Positions 34,402 through 44,975 are shown, counted from the first letter of the stretch. The stretch: DNA of 64,000 bases from Algoriphagus sp. (GCA_029945945.1 JAQSDM010000007.1:62001-126000); one strand, 5' to 3'. Notes: generated by a model from the sequence alone, not told the origin. Made by a program: numbers and translations.

Positions 34402-36036
34402 CTAATTCTTTTTGGGTTTGTTCTCTCGGTTTTCCTTCACATCCATTATTTTTTTTCCTAATCCTGAAGGAATTACCTCAAAGAAACCATCCTTAGCAGA
34501 AAGCCAGATCAGATTGAATGGGGATCGGTATCTGTTTCTGATGGTTGTATAGAACGGAGTGCGGTAGCTTTTATTTCCAGGCAAATTATCTCTGTTGATC
34601 CCAAGATTTGCGAGTTTTGACAATACTTCATTCTTCTTCTCAACTCCGTCTTCAGTCACTTTTGAAAGATCTATTTCCAAATCCTGGTAATCAATTACAA
34701 ACCTGTTTTTGGACTTGTACCCGTCGGCCTCCATTTCCAAAACCATTCCGCGAAGCTTTCCACTTCCTATTTTGACAGAAGCCATCAGTTCCAAAGTTGG
34801 ATTTAGCTTAGCCATATCCATAGGACCCAAAGTCGCCAGAAGATTAAAAGTGCCTGTATTGTAAGGAACTTTGAGAGTGATTTCCATGGCTCCCACCCCA
34901 TTGAGTTTTGTATCTGCTTGTATCAACAAATCCCCGTCTCTCTGAACCGAATCAATGGAAGACACATTGAAAATTATCGCGTTGAATTCTTTGAAATAAA
35001 TGGTGCCGGGCTCTGATTTTCCCTTCGGAATTTCCGAATAAGAAATATCAGAATTGGTGATTTGAAGAGTATCGAGCTTGACCGGGAATGGGATCGATTC
35101 AATCAATTCCTCAATCTTCTCCTTGACTACATCCGGCGGTCGCGGGATATTTTTATCCCTTCCGTCATGAAAAACGAGACTGTCCAATATGATTTTATCA
35201 GCTATAACAGTCCATTGTCCAAACGGATCACTGTTCGTATTGATGGAGATGATTTTTAATTCCCTGAGATCAAATTCGATCATGTCCAGTTGTACATCCA
35301 TCTTTTTCACCTCATCAGTCCAGGGTTCTTTGAATTTTAAGGACATGTCCTGAAAGGCAAACTCCCTGTTTTTATAATCAAAATCCAACGCTCCCATCTT
35401 GAAAAGCTGGTTTTCAGAAACCTGTATCTGAAGATTTTTAAGGCTTGTTTGAATATTATCGACTTGAAATGGAACAGTGTTCAGCACAGTTACAGAGTCG
35501 GTCTTCAGACCTTCAGCCAAAATATTCAAATCTGTAAACTGCCCAAATCGAACTAAGGTGTCTTTCTGAATATAAAGTTCAGCAGTACCATCTTCTAATA
35601 CGAAATTTTCAATTAAACCCCTGGAAACTATATCCCTGAACAAATCCTGAAAAGCTTTGGACGTCTCTGCAGGCCTCCCAGTTGAATCATTTCGAATCAG
35701 TCGGAAGGCAGGTTCCTCCATCTTTAATTCTTTAATGTTCACCTTTTTATCAAAGACCAATTCCATGATTTTAACTCCGCTCATCCTGATTTTCCTTACT
35801 GAGCCATTGACCGTGGTCGGAAGTGAATCATTCAGTGGTACAATCATGATATTTTGAAAATCAATCGATCCTCCGAAAATCCTGATATCGACATCCTCAA
35901 ATAAGATATCATAGTTTCGGTCCTCATTCTGGTTCACAATGGCTGGAAGGTTGGCAGAAAGCCACTTTTCCATATAAATAATCCCTCCGAAACCCAGAAG
36001 GAATAAAACCAGAAGGCCAATTGCTATTTTTTTCAT
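34402..36036 (-). CDS. AsmA/DUF748-like envelope protein
   Basis: The 544-residue protein has one N-terminal TM helix (about 5-22, KIAIGLLVLFLLGFGGIIYM) and a large periplasmic part. The start of that part, FEDVDIRIFGGSIDFQNIMI, and the repeated pattern of long alternating strands with dry hydrophobic faces (SVTVLNTVPFQVDNIQTSL, GDLLIQADTKLNGVGAMEIT) recall AsmA/DUF748-like proteins. That family is thought to bridge the periplasm and carry lipids. It lacks a catalytic motif. The assignment rests on architecture and is tentative. Confidence 0.6.
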   Translation of the reverse strand: MKKIAIGLLVLFLLGFGGIIYMEKWLSANLPAIVNQNEDRNYDILFEDVDIRIFGGSIDFQNIMIVPLNDSLPTTVNGSVRKIRMSGVKIMELVFDKKVNIKELKMEEPAFRLIRNDSTGRPAETSKAFQDLFRDIVSRGLIENFVLEDGTAELYIQKDTLVRFGQFTDLNILAEGLKTDSVTVLNTVPFQVDNIQTSLKNLQIQVSENQLFKMGALDFDYKNREFAFQDMSLKFKEPWTDEVKKMDVQLDMIEFDLRELKIISINTNSDPFGQWTVIADKIILDSLVFHDGRDKNIPRPPDVVKEKIEELIESIPFPVKLDTLQITNSDISYSEIPKGKSEPGTIYFKEFNAIIFNVSSIDSVQRDGDLLIQADTKLNGVGAMEITLKVPYNTGTFNLLATLGPMDMAKLNPTLELMASVKIGSGKLRGMVLEMEADGYKSKNRFVIDYQDLEIDLSKVTEDGVEKKNEVLSKLANLGINRDNLPGNKSYRTPFYTTIRNRYRSPFNLIWLSAKDGFFEVIPSGLGKKIMDVKENRENKPKKN

Positions 36037-36490
36037 TTCTTATTCAGATGGTGTTAATCAAAAAATATTCCTTCAAACAGACTTCTCAAAACTTTCGGAA
36101 AAGTCGGGGAGAATTAAGATTAGCCCTAAAATCCGGCAAGTCAATCCCTGTTTTTTAAAACCCGGCTATCTCAATTTAGATTTTTTTCTCATTTTGAATC
36201 AAATCCAAATTTCCTGAGATTGCTCTTATTGGATATTCACTTGTCAAGAGGTATCATTCATAGCAAAAATTAACCCGCAGACGTTCAGTTTGGCCTATTT
36301 TCAGTTTCACGACCGAAAGGGGTATTTCTGAACTGGAAATACGCTGCGAGATATAAAATAAGATTCGCACTTTTGGGGAAAATTGTGCTGAATGGGAACC
36401 AAAGTGACCCCGAAAACTGCGAACTTGGCTTATGAACCAGCTGAAAGCTTACTGGAATCCATTAAGAGTTCTTGAATTAAAACGACAAAA
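36037..36490 (+). other. Intergenic region between divergent genes, no feature recognised
   Basis: About 450 bases separate the divergent AsmA-like and endonuclease/phosphatase genes. I see no open frame with coding character, no repeat shared with other gaps and no clear hairpin. Confidence 0.4.
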
Positions 36491-37303
36491 ATGAAATTTA
36501 CCTTCGTTAGTTTTTTTATAGTAATGGTTTTTGTCTCCCAAAATGTTTTGGCCCAAAAAGATCCAAACCTGATCAAAATCCTAAGCTATAATATTTACCA
36601 TGGTGAAAACCCAAATCAACCCGGGAAATCTAATCTCGATGATATAGCAAATCTGATCATTCAAGTGCAGCCGGAAGTAATTGCTCTTCAGGAAATCGAC
36701 AGCATGACGGTGAGAACGGACACCCTTTTTGGAACGCGGGTAAATCTGATTGCAGAACTCATCAAACGCACCGGCTACAGAGGGTATTTTGGCAAAGCTA
36801 TGAACTATGATGAAGGTGGTTATGGAGTTGGACTTTTGGTCAAGAAAGGATCAGGGTATAAAACCCAGAAATTACCAACTCCGGCAGGCGGAGAACCTCG
36901 GGCAGCAGCTTGGGTGAAAGCTGAATTAAAATCCCTGAAAGAGGTTTACTTTGCTTCTACTCATTTTTCCAATGATACATCTGTAAACAGGCTGGCTCAG
37001 CTCAAGGACTTAATATCTTACGCGGATACATTATCCCTTCCAACTTTCTTTGCGGGAGATCTGAATTTTGATCCGGAATCAGAAGAGTATAAAAGCATTC
37101 CTTCCAACTGGAAAGATGCAGGTTTAGTAGCCGGAGATACAACCGCGACTTACGCCGGAGAAACCGGAAAGAGGATTGATTATGTGTGGTATGATTCTGA
37201 TGCATTTGAATTAGTAGAATACAAAGTAATTGACTTGCCCCATTCCGATCATTTTCCTGTTTTAGTAACTCTACGACTTATCATTAAACCCGACCCGATA
37301 TGA
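36491..37303 (+). CDS. Exported endonuclease/exonuclease/phosphatase family protein
   Basis: The 270-residue protein has a signal peptide (1-22, ending VLAQ). It carries the EEP fold markers in order: ILSYNIYHGE (Asn), VIALQEIDSM (metal-binding Glu), STHFSNDT, AGDLNFDPES (catalytic Asp and Asn), RIDYVWYDSD and the terminal SDHFPVLVTL (Asp-His). Members cleave phosphodiesters in nucleic acids or sphingomyelin, or remove phosphates from inositol lipids. Export favours extracellular nuclease or phosphodiesterase activity. It overlaps the following gene by 4 bp (ATGA), so the two are translationally coupled. Confidence 0.9.
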   Translation: MKFTFVSFFIVMVFVSQNVLAQKDPNLIKILSYNIYHGENPNQPGKSNLDDIANLIIQVQPEVIALQEIDSMTVRTDTLFGTRVNLIAELIKRTGYRGYFGKAMNYDEGGYGVGLLVKKGSGYKTQKLPTPAGGEPRAAAWVKAELKSLKEVYFASTHFSNDTSVNRLAQLKDLISYADTLSLPTFFAGDLNFDPESEEYKSIPSNWKDAGLVAGDTTATYAGETGKRIDYVWYDSDAFELVEYKVIDLPHSDHFPVLVTLRLIIKPDPI

Positions 37304-38142
37304 AATATTCTTTTCCATTGATTTTCCTGGCCTGTTGCCTGATCGCTGTTTCCTGTCAAAAAATTCATCAATCTGAATCAACTGAGTGGAAAGAGCTTTT
37401 CAATGGAAAAGACCTCAACGACTGGACGATAAAAATCCGAACCCATGAATTGGGTGAAAACTTTGCCAATACTTTTCGAGTGGAAGATGGTATGATGAAA
37501 GTCCGATATGATGGCTATGAAAAGTTTAATCAGCAATACGGGCACATTTATTACAATCAGCCTTATGGATATTATTTGCTTCAGGTTCAATATCGATTTG
37601 TGGGCGAGCAGGCAACCGGAGGAGAAGGTTGGGCACTGAGAAATAGCGGAGCAATGCTACATTGCCAGGATCCAAAAACCATTCTGAAGGACCAGGATTT
37701 CCCGATTTCGGTAGAAGCTCAATTCCTGGGAGGAAACGGTACTGATCCCCGTACTACTTGTAATCTTTGTACTCCCGGTACAAACGTAGTACTTGCTGAC
37801 ACCCTTTTTACCCCTCATTGCATCAATTCGAGCTCCAAAACTTATCATGGTGAACAATGGGTCACTGCCAATTTCATCGTCCTCGGTGATACCGAAATCC
37901 ACCATCTGGTGGGAACGGACACGGTCATGAGCTACTTCAAACCTCAAATCGGCGGAGGCAATGTCAACCCGGTAGACCCAGCAGTGAAAATTGATGGGAT
38001 GCTTCTGAAATCTGGCTATATCGCTTTGCAAAGTGAAAGTCACCCAATTGATTTTCGAAAAGTGTCATTAATTGATTTAACACCATTCATCGGTGATCCT
38101 GAAAAACTTAAAGAGCTGGTGAATAAAAGGCTGAAAGATTAA
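37300..38142 (+). CDS. DUF1080 (3-keto-disaccharide hydrolase) lipoprotein
   Basis: The 280-residue protein begins with a lipoprotein signal (AVSC, Cys19). The DUF1080 jelly roll starts with WKELFNGKDLNDWTIKI and continues GHIYYNQPYGYYLLQVQYRF, GWALRNSGAMLHC, EAQFLGG and HPIDFRKVSLIDL. In characterised relatives this fold hydrolyses 3-keto-glucosides or binds glycans. Four cysteines in GNGTDPRTTCNLCTPG suggest a disulfide or metal site. It is coupled to the exported EEP protein (overlap of 4 bp), though no functional link between the two families is known to me. Confidence 0.9.
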   Translation: MKYSFPLIFLACCLIAVSCQKIHQSESTEWKELFNGKDLNDWTIKIRTHELGENFANTFRVEDGMMKVRYDGYEKFNQQYGHIYYNQPYGYYLLQVQYRFVGEQATGGEGWALRNSGAMLHCQDPKTILKDQDFPISVEAQFLGGNGTDPRTTCNLCTPGTNVVLADTLFTPHCINSSSKTYHGEQWVTANFIVLGDTEIHHLVGTDTVMSYFKPQIGGGNVNPVDPAVKIDGMLLKSGYIALQSESHPIDFRKVSLIDLTPFIGDPEKLKELVNKRLKD

Positions 38143-38834
38143 AAAGCCACTTTAATATTTACATTCCAGCCTGTAATTTCATCGATCGATCAAATTACAG
38201 GCAGTTTTTTTTGAAAGCCTCAGAATGTTTAATGCTTATTGTTCCACATGAACTGTTTGTTGGTAGTTAAAATTCAATTAGGCAGAATGCCATTTCAAAG
38301 GAACGAATGGTGAATTTTAAAAAAAATAAAAGCCAACCAAGCGTTCCAATGGAATGCACCAATTCATTAAAATCCAATTCAACAAACCAGTTTTCCGCCC
38401 TTGGTTTGGACAGGCCACCGAGGCAAATTCAAAAGTAATCTTCGATTCGGACAGAGGAATTCCAGCGGGTGAATTTCTCTTTTTAGAAATATTTTTTTTG
38501 GATCTTTTTTCTTTACCGGTTCGGTTAATGAAACCTATTATCCAAATTTTCTTTCAATAAAAACCCCGGCGAACAGAGAACTACCCTATTTTCCCATCAA
38601 ATCTTACAACTCTAGCTGTACACATCATAAGTACCTAATAAACAGGATACAACAGGATGAAAACAAGGTCATTTTTAAGAAAGGTTGCTGTTCAATCGGT
38701 AATACTACCGCTCACCTAAAAATTGCATGTAAAGAGCACAAATTCTCTTTTTCTTTGTTATACTCTTCTGATCACAAATTCTGCAATAGACCAACTGTGA
38801 TCCGTTTTATCGGAAGAAAATACTAACCAACTGT
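38143..38834 (+). other. Long leader region upstream of the outer-membrane receptor
   Basis: Apart from the terminator at 38168-38214, the 690-bp stretch holds no supported gene. It is AT-rich and may include the receptor gene's promoter, but I find no confident -7 box. Confidence 0.4.
38168..38214 (+). terminator. Terminator after the DUF1080 gene
   Basis: GCCTGTAATTT pairs with AAATTACAGGC around a 12-nt loop, followed by CAG and eight T. Confidence 0.88.
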
Positions 38835-41594
38835 ATGAAGTACCTGATTTTATTATTGTTCTTTTTTGGGGGAATTGTTGAGGGTTTTTCTCAAACCTAT
38901 TCAATCAAAGGAAAGATCCAGGAAACCGGATCGAATCTTGGGGTCCCCAATGCCACGATTATTCTTTTGATGGCTTCAGATTCAACTCAGGTCAATGGGA
39001 TGATTTCGGACTTGGAGGGAAATTTCGAAATCGCGAGCGTGCGACAAGGCGAATACCTGCTGAAAGTTCAGTATGTAGGATACCAAAACTTTTTCAAGAC
39101 CATACAGGTGGAAAAAGACATGCAACTCGGATCGATTTTCATAAGAGAAGTAGCCACCGATCTTTCTGAGGTGATTATCAGCGCGAGAAGATCTACAGGT
39201 ACTCAGAAAAGTGATACCACGATGTATAACGCCGACGCTTTCAAGACCATGAAAGATGCCAGTGCCCAGACTCTGATTGAGAAATTGCCGGGTGTGAATT
39301 CTGCAGATGGAGTACTCCAGGCACAGGGAGAGAATATTGCCCAGATTTTGGTAGACGGAAAACCTTTCTTTGGAGGAGATATAAAAACTGCCTTGCAAAA
39401 CATTCCTGCGGAGGTCATTCAGAGCATTGAGATTTTTGATCAGAAAAGTGAAAAAGCCCAGCTCAGCGGATTTGATGATGGCGAAAGAATGAAGACGATC
39501 AATATCATCACCAAGCCAAACCGCAGAAAAGGACAGTTTGGGAAGACCACTGCAGGATATGGAACTGATGATCGATATCTGGTAGGAGCTTCCATCAATG
39601 CTTTTGACGAAGATCAGCGGATCACGTTCACGGGGCTTTCAAATAACATAAACCTGCTCAACTATTCCAGTGATCCGAATGCTCAGGAAAATTCCACCCC
39701 TCAGGAAGGGATTATCAAGACCAATATTTTAGGATTGAACTACTCGGATCTTTGGGGTGAAAAAATCAAAGTCACCGGTAGTTATGTCTATACCAACAGA
39801 GAAAATGTAGGCGTAGTCAATCGATTCAGAGACTTTGTGACTACTGACGAATCCAATCAGTTTTACACTGAAACAAGCACGGATGTCCGCGGTAATAATG
39901 AGCATCAGGCCAACCTTCGAATCGAATACAACATCGATGAGAAAAACCGGATCCTTTACATTCCGAGATTTTCAGCCCAATTTGAAACGGAAAACTCAGC
40001 GTTTTTCGGCGAAACAGAAGATGGTGTCAATCCGATCAATAAGGTAGAAAACCTCAAAACCGGAAAGTATCAGGACTATGATATTTTCAACCGATTGCTC
40101 TACAGCCATAAATTCAACAAACCTGGCCGAACTATTACCTGGAGAACCAATTTCTCCAACGGCTGGAATGAGGACGAATCAGATCGAAAAGCCCGAAACA
40201 CGTATTTCGAAGATGGCGGGGAGCGTCTTGAAATCTTAAATCAAAGGACTTCCCGGACGCGTCAGGGCAATTCCTGGGAGACCGGTATTTCATTCACCGA
40301 GCCACTTGGAAAAAAAGGTCAGATGGAACTCGAGTATGAGATAGGCAACCGTAAAAATGATTCCGATAAGTTGACCTATAATGTGGAAGGCGGAGATTTT
40401 GAAACAGGAAACCTGAAGCTGGATACTGCCCTTAGCAACACTTTCGAAAGCCAGTATATCACTCAGGAGCTGGAGTTTGGCTACCAGTATACGGCAGAGA
40501 AGTTTAAAATGCAGACCGAACTTCAGTATCAGGATGCCAAGCTGGACAATAAACAGCAGTTTCCTGCGCCATTTGATCTGAAAAGACAATTTTCCAGCAT
40601 CCTTCCTACGGTAAGAATGGAGTACAAATTTTCTCCAAATACCAACATTCAGGTCGACTACGATACGTATACCAACGAACCACAAATCAATCAGCTTCAA
40701 AATGTAATTGACAATACCAATCCGCTTCAGTTACGTACTGGTAATCCTCAGTTGGATCAGGCATACAGCAATAGTCTTCGCCTTCGATTCAGAAGCAATA
40801 ATCCGGACACGGACAGAAACTGGTTTCTTTTCGCGCAGTCAACTTTGGTTGACAATTACATATCCAACAGCTCATTTATTGCAAGTGAGCCAACGGAAAT
40901 TCAAGATGGAATCATCCTGGAAAAAGGTTCTCAGTTGAATAAGCCGGTCAATTTGGATGGATTTTTTGAATTGAGATCCTGGGCAAGCTACGGCATGCCT
41001 TTGGGATTCATGAAGTCCAATTTCAACATCAATGCCGGTGCGGGAATTACCCGCAGACCAGGATTGGTGAATGATCAACTTGGCTTTAACAACTCCCAAA
41101 GACTCAGCACCGGAATATCAATTAACAGCAACATCAGCGATCAAATTGATTTTAATATCTGGTCAAGATCATCTTACAACAAAGTTGAAAACACGCTGAA
41201 TCCAAGTCTAAACGACAGCTTCTTCAATCAGCGGTTCCGCTTGAATTTCAACTGGATATTCTGGGAAGGTTTCGTTTATCGATTGGATCTCAATCATCAG
41301 ATCAACTCAGGTTTGAGCGAAGGATTCGACAACAGTTTCTCTCTGGTAAATATGAGTTTGGGGAAAAAGGTCTTGAAAAACCAGCGTGGCGAGATCAGCA
41401 TCATGGTGTATGACCTTTTTGCACAAAATGCCAACGTGCGTCGGAACATCACCGAAACCTTCATTGAAGACATACAAACCAATGTGCTTCAGCGGTATTT
41501 CATGCTGACCTTCACTTACAACATTCGCCGATTCAGCAAAGGGATGGATGAAGATTCATACAATGACCTCTACAAATCGGAAGAAAATCAATAA
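38835..41594 (+). CDS. TonB-dependent-type outer membrane beta-barrel protein
   Basis: The 919-residue protein has a signal peptide (1-20, ending GFSQ), then a carboxypeptidase-regulatory-like domain (about 21-110, IKGKIQETGSNLGVPNATI). A plug region follows (about 130-230: ASAQTLIEKLPGVNSADGVL, GENIAQILVDGKPFF, ALQNIPAEVIQSIEIFDQ) and about 650 residues of antiparallel strands. The barrel part resembles the outer membrane protein beta-barrel family linked to TonB receptors (OMP_b-brl). No SusD partner lies next to it, so it does not look like a glycan-utilisation SusC. It may import a siderophore, peptide or vitamin. Confidence 0.85.
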   Translation: MKYLILLLFFFGGIVEGFSQTYSIKGKIQETGSNLGVPNATIILLMASDSTQVNGMISDLEGNFEIASVRQGEYLLKVQYVGYQNFFKTIQVEKDMQLGSIFIREVATDLSEVIISARRSTGTQKSDTTMYNADAFKTMKDASAQTLIEKLPGVNSADGVLQAQGENIAQILVDGKPFFGGDIKTALQNIPAEVIQSIEIFDQKSEKAQLSGFDDGERMKTINIITKPNRRKGQFGKTTAGYGTDDRYLVGASINAFDEDQRITFTGLSNNINLLNYSSDPNAQENSTPQEGIIKTNILGLNYSDLWGEKIKVTGSYVYTNRENVGVVNRFRDFVTTDESNQFYTETSTDVRGNNEHQANLRIEYNIDEKNRILYIPRFSAQFETENSAFFGETEDGVNPINKVENLKTGKYQDYDIFNRLLYSHKFNKPGRTITWRTNFSNGWNEDESDRKARNTYFEDGGERLEILNQRTSRTRQGNSWETGISFTEPLGKKGQMELEYEIGNRKNDSDKLTYNVEGGDFETGNLKLDTALSNTFESQYITQELEFGYQYTAEKFKMQTELQYQDAKLDNKQQFPAPFDLKRQFSSILPTVRMEYKFSPNTNIQVDYDTYTNEPQINQLQNVIDNTNPLQLRTGNPQLDQAYSNSLRLRFRSNNPDTDRNWFLFAQSTLVDNYISNSSFIASEPTEIQDGIILEKGSQLNKPVNLDGFFELRSWASYGMPLGFMKSNFNINAGAGITRRPGLVNDQLGFNNSQRLSTGISINSNISDQIDFNIWSRSSYNKVENTLNPSLNDSFFNQRFRLNFNWIFWEGFVYRLDLNHQINSGLSEGFDNSFSLVNMSLGKKVLKNQRGEISIMVYDLFAQNANVRRNITETFIEDIQTNVLQRYFMLTFTYNIRRFSKGMDEDSYNDLYKSEENQ

Positions 41595-41654
41595 TCAGAA
41601 GAATAATTAATGTCGATTTGAATCGACCAAATTGAATCATAGCTGTCGATTTGA

Positions 41655-41700
41655 AAAGACAAAACCCCGAAGATGAATTCTTCGGGATTTTGTCTTTATT
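41655..41700. terminator. Bidirectional terminator between the receptor and tex genes
   Basis: GACAAAACCCCGAAG pairs with CTTCGGGATTTTGTC (one bulge), with T- and A-rich sides. The genes on both sides converge on it. Confidence 0.85.
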
Positions 41701-43948
41701 TCCCAAACTGCTTCTTCAGCATCGCCAGCTTATCTGCCATCGATCCTTCCGGTTCTACGGCTTTCTGAGCTTCGACAGGAGGAGCAGATTTCTCCATCTT
41801 CTTTCCCCGCTCTGCAAAAGGATCCGACTTCATACTCAGCCCGATTCGCTTTCTCGGAATGTCCACTTCCATCACGGTCACCTGCACTTTTTGATTTACG
41901 CTCACTGCCTCATTTGGATCTTTAAGATAGCGATCCGCGAGATGACTCAGGTGAACCAATCCATCCTGGTGCACTCCGATATCCACAAAAGCGCCAAACG
42001 CGGTAATGTTGGTCACGATTCCCGGAAGCTTCATTCCCACTTTCAGATCGGACATTTTATTGACTCCTTCTTCGAAAGCAAAAACTTCAAAGCTCTCACG
42101 GGGATCTCTTCCCGGCTTGGCCAGTTCCTGCAGAATATCCTGAAGCGTAGGCAAACCTACCGTTTCAGATACATAGTTTTTGAGGATTATCTTATTTCGA
42201 AGCTCTTCCGAACTCATCAAATCAGATACCGATGCGTTGACGTCTTTGGCCATTTTCGCTACCAAATCATATCGTTCCGGGTGAACTGCCGATGAATCAA
42301 GCGGATGCTTTGCTTTGCTTATTCTGAGGAAACCGGCGGCTTGTTCAAAGGCTTTATCTCCCAATCTCGGCACTTTCTTCAGCTGAGCACGACTGGTGAA
42401 CGGCCCGTTTTCTGTGCGGAATTCGACGATATTTTGAGCCAATACTGGACCCAATCCGGATACATACGTCAGCAATTGCTTGGAAGCTGTGTTGACCTCC
42501 ACTCCTACTCCGTTTACAGCAGACATCACGGTATCATCGAGCGCATTTTTCAATGCATTCTGATCCACGTCGTGTTGGTATTGGCCAACGCCGATGGATT
42601 TTGGATCGATTTTCACGAGTTCAGCCAGTGGATCCATCAATCGACGGCCAATCGAAACTGCCCCGCGAATCGTCAGATCCAAATCCGGGAACTCTTCTCT
42701 TGCCACGTCTGAAGCAGAATAAATTGACGCGCCGCTTTCATTGACCATCGTGACAATTACGGATTTTGGAAGGCCAAGACTTTTTACAAAAGTTTCGGTT
42801 TCCCGACCCGCAGTTCCGTTTCCGATCGCGATTGCCTGAATGGAGAATTTTTCTACCAAACCCTTCACTGCCATCCCGGCTTCCATCACTCGCTTTTGCG
42901 GCTCATGCGGATAAATAGCCTCATAATGCAAGAATTGACCTTGCGGTCCCAGACAAACCAACTTGCAACCGGTCCGGAAACCAGGATCAATCGCCATTAC
43001 TGATTTTTGACCCAAAGGTGCTCCGAGAAGCAATTGACGCAGATTTTCAGTAAAAACTTTAATCGCTTCCTCATCTGCTTTCTTTTTGGTGAGCAGGCGA
43101 ACTTCCGTTTCCATGCTCGGTTTTAGCAGGCGCTTATAGCAATCTTTGATCGCCAACCTGACTTGCTCAACAGATGTATTAGCAGCGTCAGCAAGAATTT
43201 CCCGCTCCATCAACGCCACAGCCGAAGCCTCCTCCGGACAAGAGTCAAGCATCAGAAACAATTCTTTTTCTCCTCTTCTCATTGCCAAAACCCGATGAGA
43301 CGGAGCCGTTTTCACCGGTTCGGACCAGTCAAAATAATCCTTGTATTTGATGGCTTCTGTTTCTTTTCCCGAAATCACTTTCGAAGTAAAAACTCCCTCA
43401 TTCAGGAAAACCTTGCGCATTTTTTCACGCAATCCGGCATTCTCATTGATCCATTCCGCCATGATATCGCGGGCGCCTTGAAGAGCTTCTTCGATTGATT
43501 TCACATCTTTCTCTACATCGAGATATTTCTCCGCTTCTGCTTCGAGATTGAAGGAAGCCTGAGAAAAAATACGCTCTGCCAAAGGCTCAAGGCCTTTTTC
43601 CCGCGCAATCGTAGCTTTGGTTCTCCGCTTTGGTTTGTAAGGCAGATAGATGTCTTCGAGCTTGGACATGGTTTCCGCCAACTCGATGGATTTTTTGAGT
43701 TCGGGAGTGAGCTTACCCTGTTCCTCGATGGATTTAAGGATGGCTTCTTTTCGCTTGTCAAGCTCCCGGAGTTGCTCTATCCGGTCGCGGATCGCTGCCA
43801 CTTGAACTTCATCGAGTTCACCTGTGGCTTCTTTTCGATAGCGGGAAATAAAGGGAACCGTTCCGCCTCCGTCCAGCAATTCGATCGTGGCTTGCACCTG
43901 AAGCGGTTTTACCTGGAGTTCGGCAGCTATTTTAACTTCGTAATTCAT
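41696..43948 (-). CDS. tex: Tex-family RNA-binding transcription accessory protein
   Basis: The 750-residue protein has the complete Tex layout. An N-terminal helical domain contains GGGTVPFISRYRKEATGEL and PYKPKRRTKATIAREKGLEP. A YqgF-like fold follows with MAIDPGFRTGC (about residue 317), then helix-hairpin-helix modules with LLTYVSGLGPVLAQNIVEF. The C-terminal S1 domain (about 630-705) has GIVTNITAFGAFVDIGVHQD and DGLVHLSHLADRY. Tex binds RNA and influences transcription and survival in several bacteria. The last 40 residues are low complexity. The minus-strand gene is a single unit. Confidence 0.97.
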   Translation of the reverse strand: MNYEVKIAAELQVKPLQVQATIELLDGGGTVPFISRYRKEATGELDEVQVAAIRDRIEQLRELDKRKEAILKSIEEQGKLTPELKKSIELAETMSKLEDIYLPYKPKRRTKATIAREKGLEPLAERIFSQASFNLEAEAEKYLDVEKDVKSIEEALQGARDIMAEWINENAGLREKMRKVFLNEGVFTSKVISGKETEAIKYKDYFDWSEPVKTAPSHRVLAMRRGEKELFLMLDSCPEEASAVALMEREILADAANTSVEQVRLAIKDCYKRLLKPSMETEVRLLTKKKADEEAIKVFTENLRQLLLGAPLGQKSVMAIDPGFRTGCKLVCLGPQGQFLHYEAIYPHEPQKRVMEAGMAVKGLVEKFSIQAIAIGNGTAGRETETFVKSLGLPKSVIVTMVNESGASIYSASDVAREEFPDLDLTIRGAVSIGRRLMDPLAELVKIDPKSIGVGQYQHDVDQNALKNALDDTVMSAVNGVGVEVNTASKQLLTYVSGLGPVLAQNIVEFRTENGPFTSRAQLKKVPRLGDKAFEQAAGFLRISKAKHPLDSSAVHPERYDLVAKMAKDVNASVSDLMSSEELRNKIILKNYVSETVGLPTLQDILQELAKPGRDPRESFEVFAFEEGVNKMSDLKVGMKLPGIVTNITAFGAFVDIGVHQDGLVHLSHLADRYLKDPNEAVSVNQKVQVTVMEVDIPRKRIGLSMKSDPFAERGKKMEKSAPPVEAQKAVEPEGSMADKLAMLKKQFGK

Positions 43949-44365
43949 ATAAAAAGGGAATTAAAATCGTCTTTGGATTCGCAAGATAAACTTCCTTCGA
44001 AAGAGAAATCAGCTTTATGTAAGGCTTGTCACTAAGAAGCTGGAAATGTGGGGGTAAATTTGATTTCGGATTTTGGATTTACGAGTTCTGATTTACGATT
44101 TCGGATTTTCAAATTTCATCATTTGATGTTCGTAATTCGATGTTCGATATTTCAAAATTGTCAGATTGCAAAATTGAAAGATTGCCGGATGACCGATGGT
44201 CGAAGGTTCTCAAAGCGATCCTAGTGGTTATCTCAGCTGCGATAGCAGCTCTATTTCCCCGCGATAGCGGAATATTTCGCGAAGCATGTCTCCTCGAAAA
44301 AAGGATCCAATAGTGTTATTCACCTCAAACTTTGAACTTGGTACATCGTACTTAATACCTAAATA
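43949..44365. repeat. Second degenerate AT-rich intergenic array
   Basis: From about 44054 the spacer has GATTTCGGATTTTGGATTTAC-type units, GTTCGTAATTCGATGTTCGA, AAAATTGAAAGATTGCCGGA (about 44165-44190), and finally TTTGAACTTGGTACATCGTAC (about 44326-44351), just before the next ATG. Module order equals that of 1003-1210. No gene is seen. Confidence 0.7.
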
Positions 44366-44938
44366 ATGGATTGGAAAAAAGAATTTAAAAGCTGGGGCTG
44401 GATCATTGCCGCCTTTGCTTTCTTATACTTCACTGGGCTTTTGCCGGTGATTCAGGGCGGACTTCAGTCGGTTTTACTTTCGACAGGATTGATCAAACCA
44501 AGCATCGAAACCCCGGATCTGACTAATAAGGAATTTGATTATACCGGTCAGTTCAAAGACTTCGAAGGAAACATCGTGAACTTGGAGGATTATAAAGGAA
44601 AAACCGTTTTCATCAATCTTTGGGCTTCCTGGTGCGGACCTTGCCGGGCTGAAATGCCCCATATTTCCGAACTCTACAAATCAGTGAAAGACACGCCTGA
44701 CTTGGAATTTCTGATGATCGGACTGGACAATGATTTCGAAAAAAGCAAAAACTTCATGGAAGGAAAGACATGGAGTTTCCCAACTGTCCATGCGAGTTTT
44801 GGTATCAACAGAAGCCTGCAAAGCGAGTCAATTCCTACCACTTTGGTCGTAAATCCGGAAGGAAAAATCGTCTTTTATCATGAGGGAATGAGCAATTTCA
44901 ATACAGACGAGTTCAGAGGATTTCTGCTTTCGCAGTAA
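44366..44938 (+). CDS. Membrane-anchored TlpA-like thioredoxin
   Basis: The 190-residue protein has an N-terminal membrane anchor (about 10-32, SWGWIIAAFAFLYFTGLLPV) and a periplasmic thioredoxin fold. The active site WASWCGPCRAEMP has Cys90 and Cys93. The FKDFEGNIVNLEDYKGKTVF start and the SIPTTLVVNPEGKIV cis-Pro loop are typical of TlpA/ResA. Such proteins keep periplasmic thiols reduced, for example in cytochrome c maturation. The downstream genes (fucosidase onward) are co-oriented, 87 bp away, and the fucosidase has its own promoter-like sequence. Confidence 0.93.
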   Translation: MDWKKEFKSWGWIIAAFAFLYFTGLLPVIQGGLQSVLLSTGLIKPSIETPDLTNKEFDYTGQFKDFEGNIVNLEDYKGKTVFINLWASWCGPCRAEMPHISELYKSVKDTPDLEFLMIGLDNDFEKSKNFMEGKTWSFPTVHASFGINRSLQSESIPTTLVVNPEGKIVFYHEGMSNFNTDEFRGFLLSQ

Positions 44939-44975
44939 GTATTCATAGCTGAGATTCCCTTTCCGGAGAATTTCA

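Noticed and set aside
38835..41594. SusC-type polysaccharide utilisation locus together with the GH95 gene
   Set aside because: No SusD gene lies beside the receptor, and GH95 is 3.4 kb away across tex and a terminator.
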